Below, in pieces: positions 16,803 through 26,042 of a DNA stretch of 64,000 bases. This DNA is from CAWCGU01 sp963838095. GTDB taxonomy: Bacteria; Actinomycetota; Thermoleophilia; Solirubrobacterales; 70-9. Both the position numbers and the translations under genes were made by a program. Each line of letters begins with the position of its first letter. The stretch's first letter is position 1. The stretch lies in assembly GCA_963838095.1 (NCBI GenBank), contig CAWIPO010000006.1, forward strand, positions 744,001 to 808,000, given 5' to 3'. The notes under the pieces were generated by a model. That model was not told the origin of the DNA, did not search any database, and saw only the letters and a list, made by a program, of their open reading frames with translations.

Positions 16803-17528
16803 CTAAGACAAGTGAGCCTTCAACCACTGCGCGTTCTGCAGCGCGTACCCCTCCCAATCGTTATTGAAGTACGCAAACACCTCCGTCTTCGAGCGCCAGG
16901 CGGCGATTCGGCGGCGCCAGGTCTCGAGCTCGGCTTGGGAGTAGTTGCCCCCGCGGCCGCGACTGCCTCGGTGGAAGCGGATGTAGGTCCAGTCGGTGGT
17001 GATCTCGTGGGTCTGGAACGGCTTCTGCGGGTCGTCTCCGATCACCAAGGCCACGCCGTGCTCGCGAAGGAGCGCATAGACGTCGGGGTCGAACCAGCTC
17101 TCGTGGCGGAACTCGAAGGCGTGGCGCCCGGCCGGTAGCTGCGGCAGCGCCCGCTCCAGCCTGTCGTCCTCGCGGCGGAAGTTGTCTGGGAACTGCCACA
17201 GGACCGGGCCCATCTTGGGCGTGTGCAGGATCGGCTCGAGCCGCTCGTAGAAGCGGGCCGTGTACTTCTCCACCTCGCGCAGGCGCTTCACGTGCGAGAG
17301 GTAGCGGCTCGCCTTGATCGCGAACTCGAAGCCCGCCGGAGCCCGCTCGACCCACCCCGCCACAGCCTTCTCGGTCGGCAGCCGGTAGAAGGTGTTGTTG
17401 ACCTCGACGGTGTCGAAGTGGGTGGCGTAGTGCTCCAGCCACCGCGACTGCGGCAGCCCTTGCGGATACAAACGGCCCCGCCAATCCGCGTAGCTCCAGC
17501 CGGAACAGCCGACGTGCACTGGCTTCAT
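16803..17528 (-). CDS. DUF72 (YecE-like) TIM-barrel protein
   Basis: A 241-aa DUF72 protein. Family landmarks are HVGCSGWSYADWRG at the start, YATHFDTVEVNNTFYRLP, FEFAIKASRYLSH, LWQFPDNF, HAFEFRHESWF, YIRFHRGS and VFAYFNNDWEGYAL at the end. The biochemical role of the family is not established. ATG 17528 has a TATATC box 9 nt upstream on the minus strand and no ribosome site. It sits 39 bp behind potC but is probably transcribed on its own. Confidence 0.85.
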   Translation of the reverse strand: MKPVHVGCSGWSYADWRGRLYPQGLPQSRWLEHYATHFDTVEVNNTFYRLPTEKAVAGWVERAPAGFEFAIKASRYLSHVKRLREVEKYTARFYERLEPILHTPKMGPVLWQFPDNFRREDDRLERALPQLPAGRHAFEFRHESWFDPDVYALLREHGVALVIGDDPQKPFQTHEITTDWTYIRFHRGSRGRGGNYSQAELETWRRRIAAWRSKTEVFAYFNNDWEGYALQNAQWLKAHLS

Positions 17529-17566
17529 CTCATCCGGGATATACCCGCCGCGTGCTTCCGTGCCCC

Positions 17567-18424
17567 CTACCCGGCCGTCCCGACGGCTGACGCAGGCGGA
17601 ACGTTCGGCGTTTCCTCCTGTTCGGGTCTGATCGCCGCCATCTTCTCCGCGCGGCGCTGCTGCCAGATCACCAGGCCGATGGCGAACACGGTGACGATGA
17701 ACAGCATCGTCGCGAGCACGTTCACCTGCACCGGGATCCCGCGCAGGCTGGCGCCGAAGATGTACAGCGGGAAGGTCTCGGTGGTGCCGGAGTTGAAGTT
17801 CGAGATCACGAAGTCGTCGAGCGACAGCGCGAATGCGAGCAGCGCCGCCGAGACGATCCCCGGGGCGATCAGCGGCAGGGTGACGGTGCGGAAGGTGGTC
17901 AGCGGAGAGGAGCCGAGATCGGACGCGGCCTCCTCGATGCTGCGGTCGAAGCCGATCAGCCGCGAGCGCACGACGACGACCACGAAGCTGATCGAGAACA
18001 TCACGTGGGCGATGAAAAGGGTCCCGAAGCCGGGGTTGACGTTGTAGGTGATGAACATCGACAGCAGCGCGGCGCCGATCACGATCTCGGGCGTCGCCAT
18101 CGGGAGGATGATCAGCAGGTTGCTCGAACGGCGGCCGAAGAACTGGTAGCGGACCAGTGCCAGCGCCATCAGCGTTCCGATCACAGTCGAGACGATGGTG
18201 GACACCGCCGCCAGCTGGAGGCTGGTGATCATCGCGTCGTTGACGTCCGTGTTGGCGAACGCGTCCTTCCAGTACTCGAGCGTGAACCCGTTCCAGGCGA
18301 AGTCCAGCTCTCCCTGGTCGGTCGTGTCGAACGAGAACAGGGCGATCACCAGGATCGGGACGATCATGTACAGCACCGCCAGCCCGGCGTAGATCATCAG
18401 CGCGTTTTGGCGCAGCCACCTCAC
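17567..18424 (-). CDS. potC: Polyamine ABC transporter permease PotC (system 1)
   Basis: Inner-membrane subunit of a spermidine/putrescine-type importer, 285 aa. It has six hydrophobic segments, the PotC-like opening (LAVLYMIVPILVIALFSF), and the coupling loop EEAASDLGSSPLTTFRTVTL. The C-terminal ~30 residues are a hydrophilic tail. The start overlaps the potB stop by 4 bp. It is the last gene of potA-potD-potB-potC on the minus strand. Confidence 0.88.
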   Translation of the reverse strand: MRWLRQNALMIYAGLAVLYMIVPILVIALFSFDTTDQGELDFAWNGFTLEYWKDAFANTDVNDAMITSLQLAAVSTIVSTVIGTLMALALVRYQFFGRRSSNLLIILPMATPEIVIGAALLSMFITYNVNPGFGTLFIAHVMFSISFVVVVVRSRLIGFDRSIEEAASDLGSSPLTTFRTVTLPLIAPGIVSAALLAFALSLDDFVISNFNSGTTETFPLYIFGASLRGIPVQVNVLATMLFIVTVFAIGLVIWQQRRAEKMAAIRPEQEETPNVPPASAVGTAG

Positions 18425-19290
18425 CGGTTCTCCTCCTCGTCGCCCATGAACGCACCGGTGCCCGCGGTGCGCAGATAGATCAGAACGACGATCAGGATCG
18501 CGAACATCATGATGAACGACAGCGCCGCCGCCTCCGGGTAGTTGCGCTGCTCGAGATAGAGCGACTGGATCCTGTTGCCGATCATCGAGGTGCCGGTGCC
18601 GCCGAGGATCTCGGCGTTGACGTAGTCGCCGATCGCCGGGATGAACGTCAGCAGCACGCCGGCGACGATCCCGGGCGCCGTGATCGGCAGCGTCACCCGC
18701 AGAAAGGTCTGGGTGGCCGACGCGTACAGGTCCTTGCCGGCTTCGATCAGGCTGGTGTCGATCCGCTCCAGGCTGGCGTAGATCGGCAGGATCATGAACG
18801 GGAGGAAGTTGTAGGTGAGCCCCGCGATCACCGCCCCGCCGGTGGCCAGCACGCGCCCGTCCTCGGGGACGACCTGGAGGAACTGCAGGACGTCGACGAC
18901 CGGGCTCTGGTCGGCGAGGATCGTCTTCCAGGCGATCGTCCGGATCAGGTACGTGGTGAAGAACGGCGCCACCACCGCGAACAGCAGCAGCAGCCTCCAG
19001 CGGCCACCGCGCAGCGCGATCGCGTAGGCGAGCGGGTAGGCGATCAGCAACGCGATCACCGTCGCCGCGCCCGAGTACAGGAACGAGCGAATCAGCTGCT
19101 CGCTGTTCTCCGACAGCGAGTTTCCGAAGTTCTCGAACGCCCAGTCGAAGACGAAGCCCTCCTCGAAGCTGCCGGAGCGAAGCGCCAGCTCCCCCATGAA
19201 GTACATGGGAACGACGAAGAAGATCGCCAGCCAGATCGCGCCCGGCGCCAGCAGGCCGTAAGGGACGAGACGGCGGCGGGTTCCGGTCAT
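18421..19290 (-). CDS. potB: Polyamine ABC transporter permease PotB (system 1)
   Basis: Partner permease, 289 aa, opening with YGLLAPGAIWLAIFFVVPMY and carrying the EAGKDLYASATQTFLRVTLP coupling loop and the PotB-type FIPAIGDYVNAEILGG stretch. Six hydrophobic segments. It overlaps potC by 4 bp and follows potD after 61 bp. Substrate class comes from similarity to PotB and from the aminotransferase/aldehyde dehydrogenase neighbours. Confidence 0.88.
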   Translation of the reverse strand: MTGTRRRLVPYGLLAPGAIWLAIFFVVPMYFMGELALRSGSFEEGFVFDWAFENFGNSLSENSEQLIRSFLYSGAATVIALLIAYPLAYAIALRGGRWRLLLLFAVVAPFFTTYLIRTIAWKTILADQSPVVDVLQFLQVVPEDGRVLATGGAVIAGLTYNFLPFMILPIYASLERIDTSLIEAGKDLYASATQTFLRVTLPITAPGIVAGVLLTFIPAIGDYVNAEILGGTGTSMIGNRIQSLYLEQRNYPEAAALSFIMMFAILIVVLIYLRTAGTGAFMGDEEENR

Positions 19291-19351
19291 GCGGCTTCCT
19301 GCCTCAAGACTCCTGTCCGCCGCCGCTTCTCTCTCGTCCGATCACCAGACC

Positions 19352-20491
19352 TCAGTCGGTGACCACGTCCTGGAACGATTCCGTGACCTCCTGCTCGCCG
19401 TCCTCGGGCGGATCGGGCTGGGGGACGCAGTTCTCGGTGAACTGCTCGTCGGGGAAGATCAGCTCGTTCTCTCCGAGGGCTGGGTCACGCTCCTCGAGCA
19501 GCGGCTGAACTCCGTCAACGGGGCTGATGTATTGGACATATTCCGAGATGTCCACCTGGATCTCGGGGTCGTAGGCGAAGTCCATCCACGCCAGCGCCGC
19601 CGGCGTGTTCGGGGCCCCGACAGGGATCACCATGTTGTCCGACCACAGCGTGCATCCCTCGGCCGGCATTACGAACTCGACGTCCGGGTTGTCGATCAGC
19701 GAGATGTCGCCCGACCAGGCGATCGCAGCGACCACGTTCTCGTTCGTCAGGTCCTGGATGTAGTCGTTGCCGGTGAAGCGGCGGAGCTGCCCCGAGTCGG
19801 AGTACCCCTGAAGCTCCTCGATCTGCTCCAGCCAATCCTCTGTCGATGCCTCGAGCGGGTCGATTCCGTCGGCGAGCATCATCACCGGCAGCGTGTCGCG
19901 CATCTCGGTCAGAACCGTCACCTGGCCCTCGTACTTCGGGTCCCAGAGGTCGTTGACGGAATCGATCTCCGGAGCCAGCCTCTTGTTGACGATCAGGCCG
20001 GCCATCCCGCTCTGCCACGGCACCGAGAAGGTGCGATCGGGGTCGAACGGCGGGCTGCGGAGGTCTTCGCGCAGGTTCGCCTCCACGTTCGGCATGTCCT
20101 CGAGGTTGATCTCCTGGAGGTAGCCGAGGTCGTACATCTGCTTCGCCATCCAGTCGGTGACGACCATGATGTCGCGCCCGCCCGACTCGCCGTCGTCCAG
20201 CAGGGGCTGGACCTTGCCGAAGAAGTCCTGGTTGTCGTTGACGTCCTCGTTGTAGTCCACGGTGGTCCCCGGGTACTCGGCCTCGAACTCCTCGATCGTG
20301 GTTGGCTCCTTCCTGTCGATGTAGCCGACCCAGGTCGAAATCACGAGGTCCCCGGTCACGTCGCCGGTCGTGGCGGTTTCGACCTCGCCCTCGCGGCCGC
20401 CGCCGACGCTGTCACCGCCGCAGGCGGCGATACCCAGCGTCGCGCCGAGGGTGGCGAGCGCCGCCGTCAGCTTGATCAGGTTGGTCCTCAT
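19352..20491 (-). CDS. potD: Polyamine-binding lipoprotein PotD (system 1)
   Basis: A 379-aa substrate-binding protein. Lipoprotein signal with Cys24 in GIAACGGD. The mature part has the PotD outline: LVISTWVGYIDRKEPTTIEE, DIMVVTDWMAKQM, VPWQSGMAGLIVNK, AIAWSGDISLID and PVGAPNTPAALAWMDF. Aromatic and acidic residues expected around a diamine are present, but the exact ligand cannot be told. Its ATG overlaps the potA stop (ATGA), so the ATPase and binding protein are translated together. Confidence 0.85.
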   Translation of the reverse strand: MRTNLIKLTAALATLGATLGIAACGGDSVGGGREGEVETATTGDVTGDLVISTWVGYIDRKEPTTIEEFEAEYPGTTVDYNEDVNDNQDFFGKVQPLLDDGESGGRDIMVVTDWMAKQMYDLGYLQEINLEDMPNVEANLREDLRSPPFDPDRTFSVPWQSGMAGLIVNKRLAPEIDSVNDLWDPKYEGQVTVLTEMRDTLPVMMLADGIDPLEASTEDWLEQIEELQGYSDSGQLRRFTGNDYIQDLTNENVVAAIAWSGDISLIDNPDVEFVMPAEGCTLWSDNMVIPVGAPNTPAALAWMDFAYDPEIQVDISEYVQYISPVDGVQPLLEERDPALGENELIFPDEQFTENCVPQPDPPEDGEQEVTESFQDVVTD

Positions 20492-21672
20492 GCTGGTTTC
20501 GCCTCCTGAGGTTGCTCGGCTTCGACGCCGGTTTGGGGTGACTCACGGACAAGATGCATGTGCTCGGGCGCCCACGAAAGGCGAACCCTGGCGCCGCCGC
20601 CCGGCAGGTCCTGGCGAGCGGCGTCGTCGGCGTTCGGCACCAGAACGGTCATCGGGACCTCGCCGGCGACTCGGACGACGATCTGGGTCGCGGTGCCGAG
20701 GTAGAGCGAGCTCTCGACCTGCCCCTCGATGCTCGGCATCCCGTCGGGGGCGCTCTCCCCCTCGGCGACGATCTGGAGCTTCTCCGGGCGCACGACCGCT
20801 TGGCAGTGTTCGCCGGCGGCGAGCCCGTCGACCTGGGCCGCCAGCTCCGGGCCGCTCTCGAGGCGCACCCGGCCGGCGCCGTTGGCGGACACCACCTCGG
20901 CGGGCATCAGGTTGGAGACGCCGATGAAGCCGGCGACGAAGGTCGTGATCGGCCGCTCGTAGACGTCCTCGGGCGCGTCGAGCTGTTCGACCCGGCCGCG
21001 GTTCATGACGGCGATCCGGTCCGACATCGTCAGCGCTTCCTCCTGGTCGTGGGTGACGTAGACGAACGTGATCCCGACCTCGCGCTGGATCTGCTTCAGC
21101 TGCACCTGGAGCCCCTTGCGCAGCTTCAGGTCCAGCGCCCCGAGGGGCTCGTCCAGCAGCAGCACCTTGGGCAGGTTGACCAGCGCGCGGGCGAGTGCGA
21201 CGCGCTGCTGCTGGCCGCCGGAGAGCTGGTTGGGCCGGCGGTTGGCCTGCCTGGCGAGCCCGACCCGCTCCAGCTCCTCGCGCACCCGCCGATCGATCTC
21301 GTCGCGCTGGACCTTCTTTCGCTTCAGGCCGAAGCCGACGTTCTCGGCGACGCTGAGGTGGGGGAACAGCGCATAGCTCTGGAAGACCGTGTTCGTGGGC
21401 CGCTTGTGTGCCGGGAGGTCGACGACGTCGGCGCCGTCGATCAGCACGCGGCCCTCGGTCGGCTGCTCGAAGCCGGCGATCATCCGCAGCGTCGTCGTCT
21501 TCCCGCATCCGCTCGGGCCGAGCAGGGTGAAGAACTCGCCCTGGCGAAGATCGAGGCTGAGATCGTCGACCGCGATCACGTCGTCGAATTGCTTCGTCAC
21601 GTTCTCCAGTTCGACGCTCGGGCGCTCGCCCGCCTGGGTGCTCAAGCCCTCTTGGTGCTCCTCCGTGGCCAC
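20488..21672 (-). CDS. potA: Polyamine ABC transporter ATPase PotA (system 1)
   Basis: ATPase of the importer, about 394 aa from GTG 21672 (a longer frame to 21738 is low-complexity and looks non-coding). Walker A GPSGCGKTTTLRM, Q-loop FQSYALFPHLSV, signature LSGGQQQRVALARAL, Walker B VLLLDEPLGALD and switch VTHDQEEAL are all present. The C-terminal TOBE domain (about 270-380) includes VRPEKLQIV and RLSWAPEHMHLV. It is the first gene of the minus-strand operon and diverges from the aminotransferase gene across a 240-bp control region. Confidence 0.9.
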   Translation of the reverse strand: MATEEHQEGLSTQAGERPSVELENVTKQFDDVIAVDDLSLDLRQGEFFTLLGPSGCGKTTTLRMIAGFEQPTEGRVLIDGADVVDLPAHKRPTNTVFQSYALFPHLSVAENVGFGLKRKKVQRDEIDRRVREELERVGLARQANRRPNQLSGGQQQRVALARALVNLPKVLLLDEPLGALDLKLRKGLQVQLKQIQREVGITFVYVTHDQEEALTMSDRIAVMNRGRVEQLDAPEDVYERPITTFVAGFIGVSNLMPAEVVSANGAGRVRLESGPELAAQVDGLAAGEHCQAVVRPEKLQIVAEGESAPDGMPSIEGQVESSLYLGTATQIVVRVAGEVPMTVLVPNADDAARQDLPGGGARVRLSWAPEHMHLVRESPQTGVEAEQPQEAKPA

Positions 21673-21740
21673 AGGCAAGCGCAACCTTCGTCCAGGCGGG
21701 CGGCGTTTGCAAGGGGCGGAAGCCCCAAAAGCGACCAAGG

Positions 21741-21832
21741 CCTTTGTACAAGGTGTATAAACAGATGCAACGGACTTGAACCAAATCCCCGTTGCCGATG
21801 GCCCGCAAGCAGGGATAGCTTTTGTTCAAAGC
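21741..21832. promoter_or_regulatory. Pair of similar near-palindromes in the divergent pot/aminotransferase promoter region
   Basis: CCTTTGTACAAGG (21741-21753, arms CCTT/AAGG around TGTAC) and GCTTTTGTTCAAAGC (21818-21832, arms GCTTT/AAAGC around TGTTC) share the core TTTGTNCAA. They lie 77 bp apart, about seven helical turns, between two divergent operons. A PucR-family regulator is encoded 1.4 kb away and is the obvious candidate to bind. Function is inferred. Confidence 0.45.
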
Positions 21833-21916
21833 GTCTTATCCACGACGTCCCACGAACGCAGGACCAGGTTTCCTGCTGACGCGGACCTCGAGACAGGCAA
21901 CCCGGAGGAGGAGTTA

Positions 21917-23306
21917 ATGGCCACCACCAGCGCCCGTCCAGCCGCCGGCGAGCGGACGGAGACCCTTCAGGACCTCGCCAAGCGGCACCTTTGGCTGCAC
22001 TTCTCGCGCATGGGCGCCTACGACACCGCCGAGATCCCGATCATCGTTCGCGGCGAGGGCCCGTACCTCTGGGACGAGCACGGGGACCGGCTGCTCGACG
22101 GCCTGTCCGGGCTGTTCTGCGTCAACGCCGGGCATGGGCGCGCCGAGATCGGCGACGCGATGGCCGCCCAGGTGCAGGAGCTCGACTTCACCACCAACTG
22201 GAGCTACGCGCACCCGCGCGCAATCGAGCTCGCGACGAAGATCGCCGAGCTCGCGCCAGGTGACCTGAACCGGGTGTTCTTCACCTCCGGCGGCTCGGAG
22301 GCGGTGGAGTCGGCGATCAAGCTGGCCCGTAACTTTCACCGGCTCGAGGGCAAGGGGCAGAAGCACAAGATCGTCGCCCGCGAGGTGGCCTACCACGGAA
22401 CGTCAATGGGCGCCCTCGCCGCCACCGGGCTGACGGCCCTGAAGACTCCGTTCGAGCCGCCTGACTCCGGGCGGGGTGCACGTCCCGAACACCAACAGCT
22501 ATCACTGGCCGGCGGATCGCGACCCGCTGTGGGCGGCCGAGGAGATTGCGAAGCGGATCGAGTTCGAGGACGCGACGACCGTGGCGGCGGTGATCCTGGA
22601 GCCGGTCCAGAACGCGGGCGGCTGCATCCCGCCCCAGGACGGTTACTTCCAGCGCGTGCGCGAGATCTGCGACCAAAACGACGTGCTGCTGATCTCCGAC
22701 GAGGTGATCTGCTCCTGGGGCAGGCTCGGCTACTTCTTCGGCTGCGAGCGCTACGGCTACCAGCCCGACATCATCACCACGGCGAAGGGGCTGACATCGG
22801 CCTATGCGCCGATGGGAGCGATGATCGCCTCCGAACGGGTCTTCGAGCCCTTCTCGAGCGGGACGACCTCGTTCGTCCACGGCTTCACCTTCGCCGGCCA
22901 TCCCGTCGCCGCCGCCGCGGCGCTGGCGAACATCGAGGTCTTCGAGCGAGAGGGCCTGAACGAGCAGGTCCAGACGCGCGAGCCCGAGTTCAGGCAGATG
23001 CTGGAGAGCCTGCGCGACATCCCGATCGTCGGCGACGTCCGCGGGGCCGGCTACTTCCAGGCGCTCGAGCTGGTCAAGGACAAGGAGACCAAGGAGAGCT
23101 TCAACGACGAGGAATCCGAGGACCTGCTTCGCGGCTTCCTCTCGGGCGAGCTCTACCGGCGGGGGCTGATCTGCCGCACCGACGACCGCGGCGACCCTGT
23201 GATCCAGCTCGCGCCGCCACTGATCTGCGACCGCCAGCAATTCGAGGAGATCGAGGCGGTCCTGCGCCCGGTCCTCACCGAGGCAGGAAACCGAATCGGG
23301 TTGTAG
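21917..23306 (+). CDS. Class III (putrescine/omega-amino acid--pyruvate type) aminotransferase, one frame break
   Basis: PLP enzyme of about 462 aa that would move an amino group from a diamine or omega-amino acid to pyruvate. ATG 21917 follows a GGAGGAGGAG ribosome site. Landmarks: LLDGLSGLFCVNAGHG, FTSGGSEAVESAIKLAR, VAYHGTSMGALAATG, LEPVQNAGGCIPP, LISDEVICSWGRLG and the PLP lysine in TTAKGLTSAYAPMGA. The frame breaks at about 22460, where one extra C (FEP-LTPGGVHVPNTN) splits it in two; removing it restores the family sequence. It starts the plus-strand polyamine series. Confidence 0.88.
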
Positions 23307-23315
23307 CGGTAAGCC

Positions 23316-24882
23316 ATGCTCACGGTCGAGGGACTGCTGAAGGATGTCGGCCTGGAGCCGGCCGCGGGCGCCCCTGGGCTCGAGCGGGAGATCCGCTGGG
23401 TCCACATCTCCGAGCTGGAGGATCCGACGACCTGGCTCAGCGGCGGCGAGCTGCTGCTGACAACCGGCAGCCAGCTCGGCACCGCGGCGCGGCAGCGCGC
23501 CTTCGTCGGGCTGCTCGACGATCACGGCCTGGCGGGCCTCGGCCTGGGCACGGGGTTCGCGCACAAGCGGATGCCGAAGGCGCTTGCGGACGAGGGCGAG
23601 AAGCGGGAGTTCCCAGTCTTCGAGGTCCCGTACGAGATGCCGTTCATCGCGATCACAGAGCGCGCGTCGCAGGCGCTGGTCAACCTCCAGTACGGAGTGC
23701 TCGAACGCGGAATCGCCGTCCACGAGCGGCTCGAGCGGCTGGTGATCGAGGGGCGCGGGCTGGACGAGATCATCGCGTCGATCGCCGCCGCGATCTCGGG
23801 ATCGGCGCTGCTGCTGGATTCTCGTGGGGCCGTGATCGCGGCCCACGGCCATTCGAAGGGCTCCCTCCCTGAGGACTCGGTCGCCGGGCTTGGCGCCGAG
23901 GTGGCGGAGCGTTCCGATGCCGGACGCCTGGGGGCGTTCACGCCCGCCGAGGGCGCGTTCGCGGACCGCGCCCTGGTGCTGCCGCTTCCCGTTCCCAGCC
24001 AGGGGGTCGCTCCCTCGTGGCTGGCGGTCGTCCCGCGTTCGGGCCAGCCGAGCGACCTCGATCGGCTGATCGCCCGCCAGGGCTCGATCGTGCTCGCGCT
24101 CGAGCGGATGCGCGAGCGGGTGGTGCGAGAGACCGAGCGGCGGCTTGCGGGCGACGTGCTCGCCGACGCCCTCTCCGGCAGGCTCGACTCCGAGCAGCTC
24201 GCCGGTCGCCTGCGCCCGTTCGGGATCGGGGCGCAAGCGGCTGTGCTCCTGCTCGACGTGAGCGACCCCGGCGCCGCCGAGAAGGAGGTCGAGCAGGTGC
24301 TGCGCGACCGCGGCGCGGCGGCGCTCGTGGCGAGTACGCAGGCCGCCGGCCGGCCACTCCTGTGCGCGGTCGTCGATGCCGGCGAGGAGGATCCCGTCGA
24401 GCATGCGCGCAGCGTGCCGCGCGGCACTCGCCGCCTCGGGGACCGGCGTTCGCGCCGCCGCCAGCCGGCCGGCATCGGTGGGTGCGCTGCGGCGTGCCTT
24501 CCATGAGGCGCGCTGCGCGCTCGAGGCGACCTCGCTCGTCAACGGCGACTCGCCCGAGGTGGCCTCCTACCAGGACCTCGGGGCCTTCACCCTGTTGCTT
24601 GCGCTTCAGGACGACGAGGCGCTGCGCCTGTACGCCGACAGCCTCCTTGCGCCGATCGAGCAGATGGACGGGGAGTACGGAGGCGAGCTGCTGCGCTCGC
24701 TCGAGGCTTTCATCGAGCAGAACGGTCAATGGGAGCGGGCCGCCCGCCGCCTCTACTGTCACCGGCACACGCTGCGGTACCGGATCAGGCGGATCGAGGA
24801 GCTCACCGGCCGCGACCTCGGCAACGCGCACGACAGGATCGAGCTGTGGCTGGCTCTGCGGGCGCGGGAGCTGGTCAGGTGA
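23316..24882 (+). CDS. PucR-family transcriptional regulator, one frame break
   Basis: About 522 aa. The N-terminal PucR domain (VHISELEDPTTWLSGGELLLTTG), a central GAF/GGDEF-like region and the C-terminal PucR helix-turn-helix (RLYCHRHTLRYRIRRIEELTG) are visible. The frame changes near 24418 (EEDPVEHAR to AALAASGTGVRAA), fixed by dropping one base. PucR regulators sense nitrogen or amine metabolites and usually act on adjacent genes, here both pot operons and the catabolic genes. It begins 9 bp after the aminotransferase stop and ends in a GTGA overlap with the next gene. Confidence 0.85.
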
Positions 24883-26042
24883 GTCCCCTTCGCGTCGCCC
24901 TCCTCGGAGCCGGCGGCACGATCGCGCCGGCGATCGTGCGAGACCTCGCGGAGTCCGGCGAGGTATCCGAGATGCTGCTCCTGGACCTCGACCTCGAGCG
25001 CGCCGACGCGGTCGCCAGCGAGCACGGCGGCGGCAGGGCAAGCGCCGCTCGAGCCGACGCACGCGCCGAGCCCGGCGAGACCGGCTCGCTCGCCGACGCG
25101 ATCTCCGGCTGCGATGTGCTCGTCAACTCCGCCAGCTACCGGGTGAACCTCGACGCAATGCGCGCCTGCCTCGCCGCCGAATGCCACTACATCGATCTCG
25201 GCGGCCTGTACTGGATGACCGGCCGCCAGCTCGAGCTCGGCCCGGATTTCGAGCGGGCCGGGTTGCTCGCGTTGCTGGGAATCGGATCCGCCCCGGGTAA
25301 GACGAACCTGATGGCCGCGCAGGCCGCCTCTGCATTGGAGGAGGTCGAATCGATCGACGTCCTTGCCGCTGGACGCGACCTCGATCCGCCGGCGGGATTC
25401 AGCGTGCCGTACGCCCTTCAGACTCTGGTCGACGAGCTGACCCTGCACCCGGTGGTCCTTCGCGACGGGGAGCCGGTCGAGATCGACCCGCTCGCTGTCT
25501 CGGGCAGGTTCGACTTCGGCCCGCCGATCGGAGACGCGGAGACGATCTACACGCTGCACTCGGAGATGAGGACATTCCCGGTGAGCTTCGGCTGCAGCGA
25601 GGGCAGCTTCCAGCTCTCCCTCTCCCCACCCCTCCTGGCCAGGCTGCGCGAGCTTGTCGACGCATCCGAGGAGGAGATCGCAGCCGCGGCGGCCGAGGCG
25701 CAGCCGCCCTCTCCGAACACCGTCTCGGTGCACGTCGTCGACGCAAGGGGCGGGAGCGAGAGGGCGCTCGCCACCTGCGTCACGCCACCGCACGAGGAGT
25801 GGGGGCTCGGAGGCGGCATCGTCTCAACAGCGGCTCCGGCGGCGGCGGCGGTGAGGATGCTGGCGAGGGGTGCGATCGAGGCGCGGGGTGTGTGCCCCCC
25901 GGAGGCGGCTCTGGATCCGGAGCAGATGTTCGCCGAGCTCGAGTCGCGCGGATCCGAGTTTCAATTGCAAGTCTCAACAGACCCCGCCGCCCCCGGACGC
26001 GGAGCAGAGGAGGCGGCGGGTAGTAAGGAGGTGCCGGCGTGA
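24879..26042 (+). CDS. Saccharopine-dehydrogenase-like NAD(P)-binding protein
   Basis: A 387-aa oxidoreductase-like protein. It has a Rossmann opening (LRVALLGAGGTIAPAIVRDL), the LLDLDLERADAVA strand, CDVLVNSASYRVNLDAMRAC and CHYIDLGGLYWMTG, all as in the saccharopine dehydrogenase / carboxynorspermidine synthase superfamily, then GIGSAPGKTNLMAAQA. GTG 24879 overlaps the regulator stop. In a polyamine setting the candidates are a carboxynorspermidine-synthase-like or amino-aldehyde-handling enzyme, but the reaction cannot be read from sequence. It overlaps ald by 4 bp. Confidence 0.75.
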   Translation: MSPLRVALLGAGGTIAPAIVRDLAESGEVSEMLLLDLDLERADAVASEHGGGRASAARADARAEPGETGSLADAISGCDVLVNSASYRVNLDAMRACLAAECHYIDLGGLYWMTGRQLELGPDFERAGLLALLGIGSAPGKTNLMAAQAASALEEVESIDVLAAGRDLDPPAGFSVPYALQTLVDELTLHPVVLRDGEPVEIDPLAVSGRFDFGPPIGDAETIYTLHSEMRTFPVSFGCSEGSFQLSLSPPLLARLRELVDASEEEIAAAAAEAQPPSPNTVSVHVVDARGGSERALATCVTPPHEEWGLGGGIVSTAAPAAAAVRMLARGAIEARGVCPPEAALDPEQMFAELESRGSEFQLQVSTDPAAPGRGAEEAAGSKEVPA

